DNA from: JAVBLQ01 sp031553435
GTDB taxonomy: Bacteria > Bacteroidota > Bacteroidia > Bacteroidales > Azobacteroidaceae
NCBI GenBank assembly: GCA_031553435.1
Contig: JAVBLQ010000003.1
Location: 1 to 64,000 of the forward strand
Reading direction: 5' to 3'
DNA length: 64,000 bases
Part shown: positions 61,917-64,000 of the stretch, in pieces
Numbering within the stretch: the first letter of the stretch is position 1
How the letters are laid out: each line of letters opens with the position of its first letter
Translations under genes and position numbers: made by a program
The notes under the pieces: generated by a model
What the model was told of the DNA's origin: nothing
Seen by the model: the letters and a program-made list of their open reading frames with translations, nothing else
Databases searched by the model: none

Positions 61917-62315
61917 ATGAATCAAATTATGGAACATAAAGGTGTCATTTTGAAGTTAACCGATGATACTATATATGTTCAAATCAAACAAGTTTCGGCG
62001 TGCAGTGATTGTCATGCAAAAGCTGTTTGCAGTATGGCCGATGCAAAAGAAAAAATTATAGAAATTCCATCTGACAAAGGAAATTACTCTATAGGAGAAG
62101 AAGTCACCATCATAGGAAAAACATCTATGGGATTGAAAGCTGTTTTATTTGCATTTGTAATACCTCTGATTTTGATTTTATTCACTTTATTTATTTTTAA
62201 AAATGAAGGAATAGCAAGTGTTATTTCTCTGATGTTGCTTGTTGTCTATTATTTGGCATTATATTTATTAAGGAATTGGTTCAAAAAGAAATTTACATTT
62301 GAAATTAGAAGATAA
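61917..62315 (+). CDS. rseC: RseC/MucC-family membrane protein
   Basis: 132 residues from the ATG at 61917; an ATG at 61929 is an alternative. An N-terminal domain with four cysteines (SACSDCHAKAVCSMADAK) is followed by two membrane segments (about 80-99 and 104-123). RseC proteins are encoded ahead of rnf genes and are linked to reducing SoxR; here the neighbour is Rnf, so a role in that complex is likely. The stop is followed immediately by the rnfB ATG. Confidence 0.88.
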   Translation: MNQIMEHKGVILKLTDDTIYVQIKQVSACSDCHAKAVCSMADAKEKIIEIPSDKGNYSIGEEVTIIGKTSMGLKAVLFAFVIPLILILFTLFIFKNEGIASVISLMLLVVYYLALYLLRNWFKKKFTFEIRR

Positions 62316-63146
62316 ATGGATTTTATTTTATTCGCTTTTGCATCTTTAGGCACAATAGGCTCTGTCAGTGCGATAGTGCTTTACATAGCTTCAAAAAAAT
62401 TTGAAGTTTATGAAGATCCTAAAATAGCGGAAATTCAGGATTCGCTTCCGGCAGCCAACTGTGGCGGATGCGGATTTCCAGGTTGTGCAGGGTTTGCAGC
62501 AGCATGTGCGAAGTCTGATTCACTGGATGACTTGTATTGTCCGGTCGGAGGTTCGGAAACAATGACAAAGATTGCCGGAATTTTAGGCAAAACAGTTGTT
62601 GCTGCTACTCCCATGGTAGCAGTAGTTCGTTGTAACGGTTCCTGTGCAAACAGAACTCAAACGAATATATACGATGGTGCAAGTACCTGTGCTATAGCCT
62701 CTTCACTTTATGGAGGAGAAACCGGGTGCTCTTACGGGTGTCTGAGCATGGGCGATTGTGTAAAAGTATGTCCGTTTGACGCCATTCATATGAATCCTGA
62801 AACAAATCTTCCTGAAGTGGATGATGAAAAATGCACTGCCTGTAAAGCCTGTGTAAAAGCTTGTCCTAAACTACTCATTCAATTGAGAAAAAAAGGCCCT
62901 AAATCCAGGAGAATTTATGTGAATTGCATGAATAAAGATAAAGGAGCTGCTGCCAAAAAGGCTTGTAGTGTGGCTTGTATTGCATGTTCCAAATGTCAGA
63001 AAGCCTGTCCTTTTGAAGCAATTACCATTGAGAATAATCTGGCGTATATAAATGATGATAAATGCCGTTTATGCCGTAAATGCGTAAATGAGTGTCCGAC
63101 ATCTGCGATTGTTGAACTTAATTTTCCACTTTCAACTTTCAATTAA
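62316..63146 (+). CDS. rnfB: RnfB: electron-transport complex iron-sulphur subunit
   Basis: 276 residues. An N-terminal membrane segment (1-25), the [4Fe-4S] region with ANCGGCGFPGCAGF (about 47-60), two tandem ferredoxin clusters (CLSMGDCVKVCPF and CTACKACVKACPK) and a further ferredoxin pair near the end (CSKCQKACPF, CRLCRKCVNECP). It passes electrons between ferredoxin and the Rnf core, coupled to Na+ or H+ movement and NAD. It starts at the base after the rseC stop. Confidence 0.93.
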   Translation: MDFILFAFASLGTIGSVSAIVLYIASKKFEVYEDPKIAEIQDSLPAANCGGCGFPGCAGFAAACAKSDSLDDLYCPVGGSETMTKIAGILGKTVVAATPMVAVVRCNGSCANRTQTNIYDGASTCAIASSLYGGETGCSYGCLSMGDCVKVCPFDAIHMNPETNLPEVDDEKCTACKACVKACPKLLIQLRKKGPKSRRIYVNCMNKDKGAAAKKACSVACIACSKCQKACPFEAITIENNLAYINDDKCRLCRKCVNECPTSAIVELNFPLSTFN

Positions 63147-63152
63147 ATAGTT

Positions 63153-64000
63153 ATGCTAAAAACATTCAGAATCGGAGGAATCCATCCTCCTGAAAATAAA
63201 ATATCAGCAGGAAAGTGTATCGAAAAAATTCCTCTTCCCAAACAGGCATTCATATCTTTGAGCCAGCATATAGGCGCCCCAGCACAAGTTGTTGTCCAAA
63301 AAGGAGATGAAGTGAAGGTCGGAACACTGATTGCGAAGTCCAGCGGATTTATTTCCGCAAACATCCATTCGCCATTTTCTGGAAAAGTATCTAAAATTGA
63401 AGACATTATAGATTCATCGGGTTATAAACGTCCAGCCATTATTATTGATGTGGAAGGTGATGTTTGGGAGGAAAATATTGATACATCCGACGAAATCTTA
63501 AATGTATGCACGCTTTCATCCAAGGAAATCATGGAAAAGATTTCGGCTGCGGGAATTGTGGGTATGGGAGGAGCAACATTTCCTTCGCATGTCAAACTTT
63601 CACCGCCTCCGGGAAGTAAAGCGGAAGTATTGATTATCAACGCCGTAGAATGTGAACCTTACCTTACATCCGATCATGCTTTGATGCTCGAAAAAAGCAA
63701 TGAAATTATGATTGGCGTAAACATTCTGATGAAAGCCGTCAATATTGAAAAAGCTATCATTGGCATTGAAAATAATAAAAAGGATGCGATTGCTTTGCTT
63801 ACCGAAGTTGCTCAAAAATTTCCGGGAATAGAAGTTGTCACTTTAAAAACACAATATCCTCAGGGAGGAGAAAAGCAGCTGATAGATGCGCTGTTAAAAA
63901 TACAAATTTCAAGCGGAACTTTACCAATATCAGCTGGAGCAATTGTTCAAAATGTGGGAACAGCTTTTGCCGTATACGAAGCCGTACAAAAAAACAAACC
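63153..64000 (+). CDS. rnfC: RnfC: electron-transport complex subunit (right end cut)
   Basis: About 282 codons are visible before the window ends. The start MLKTFRIGGIHPPENKISAG is typical of RnfC. The lipoyl-like N-terminal region (QHIGAPAQVVVQKGDEVKVG) and the flavin/NADH-binding region (AAGIVGMGGATFPSHVKLSPP and INAVECEPYLTSDHALML) are present. The C-terminal ferredoxin domain lies beyond the edge. It starts six bases after rnfB. The other subunits (RnfD, G, E, A) would be expected next. Confidence 0.92.
   Translation, partial: MLKTFRIGGIHPPENKISAGKCIEKIPLPKQAFISLSQHIGAPAQVVVQKGDEVKVGTLIAKSSGFISANIHSPFSGKVSKIEDIIDSSGYKRPAIIIDVEGDVWEENIDTSDEILNVCTLSSKEIMEKISAAGIVGMGGATFPSHVKLSPPPGSKAEVLIINAVECEPYLTSDHALMLEKSNEIMIGVNILMKAVNIEKAIIGIENNKKDAIALLTEVAQKFPGIEVVTLKTQYPQGGEKQLIDALLKIQISSGTLPISAGAIVQNVGTAFAVYEAVQKNK

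Noticed and set aside
63143..63815. Three leftward open frames at the right end
   Set aside because: They are opposite rnfC, which has strong family motifs.

Overview
The window is a chromosomal segment of a bacterium of the phylum Bacteroidota, most likely order Bacteroidales. Several things point there: AT-rich DNA; many starts preceded by the Bacteroidota -7 box TAnnTTTG and almost none by a strong Shine-Dalgarno; a complete moxR-DUF58-batABCDE cluster; a type IX secretion plug-type protein (DUF5103); a DUF3078 outer-membrane protein; a DUF4295 protein beside rpmB/rpmG; and an RseC-RnfB-RnfC block. No phage, insertion sequence, CRISPR array or rRNA was seen.

Layout. 1-2539: the start of a probable rRNA methyltransferase running off the left edge, a universal-stress protein, a small HTH protein and a PAP2 phosphatase. 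2541-10876: the leftward Bat operon (moxR, DUF58, a BatD-like membrane protein, batA, batB, batC, batD, batE, then PAP2). 10999-18983: leftward housekeeping genes (rimO, ftsY, DUF4295, rpmG, rpmB, cinA, a Ste24-type M48 protease, recG). 19090-27468: a doubtful secreted protein, an OadG-like/OadB pair without a carboxyltransferase, tRNA-His, mutY, HU, a 30-residue ribosomal-type peptide, RNase G, a Crp-family regulator and a Na+/solute symporter. 27784-32922: an accessory-looking stretch with a secreted GH43 glycosidase, a POT/MFS-type transporter and two glycosyltransferases. 33146-47542: a small membrane protein, tcdA, clpC, gyrA, a TPR protein, a peptide transporter, a HAD phosphatase, murF, folP-cdaA and queF/queC. 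47624-60283: T9SS plug protein, panB, pgk, an EEP nuclease, an M23 peptidase, a two-gene radical-SAM DNA-repair locus, an Lrp regulator, yidC and pyrG. 60464-64000: DUF3078, rseC, rnfB and the start of rnfC.

Most genes are conserved core functions: translation (rimO, rpmB, rpmG, tcdA, queC/F), membrane insertion (ftsY, yidC), DNA repair (recG, mutY, radical-SAM pair), envelope building (murF, M23, bat genes) and Na+/electron-transport energetics (OadB, Rnf, SSS symporter).

The most unusual signal is not a gene. Many intergenic gaps contain long, nearly perfect inverted repeats whose arms are built from short tandem words of 7-8 nt (GTTACnn, TAAAAAC/AAAAGTG, ACACRAAG and others). They often start inside or right next to stop codons. 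Arm sequences differ between loci, but four loci carry the same roughly 16-nt core, GGCTTAYGCACRACAA, in the loop. One word has been absorbed into the 3' end of clpC. A second distinctive site is three 15-bp dyads at an exact 21-bp pitch in front of the GH43 gene.
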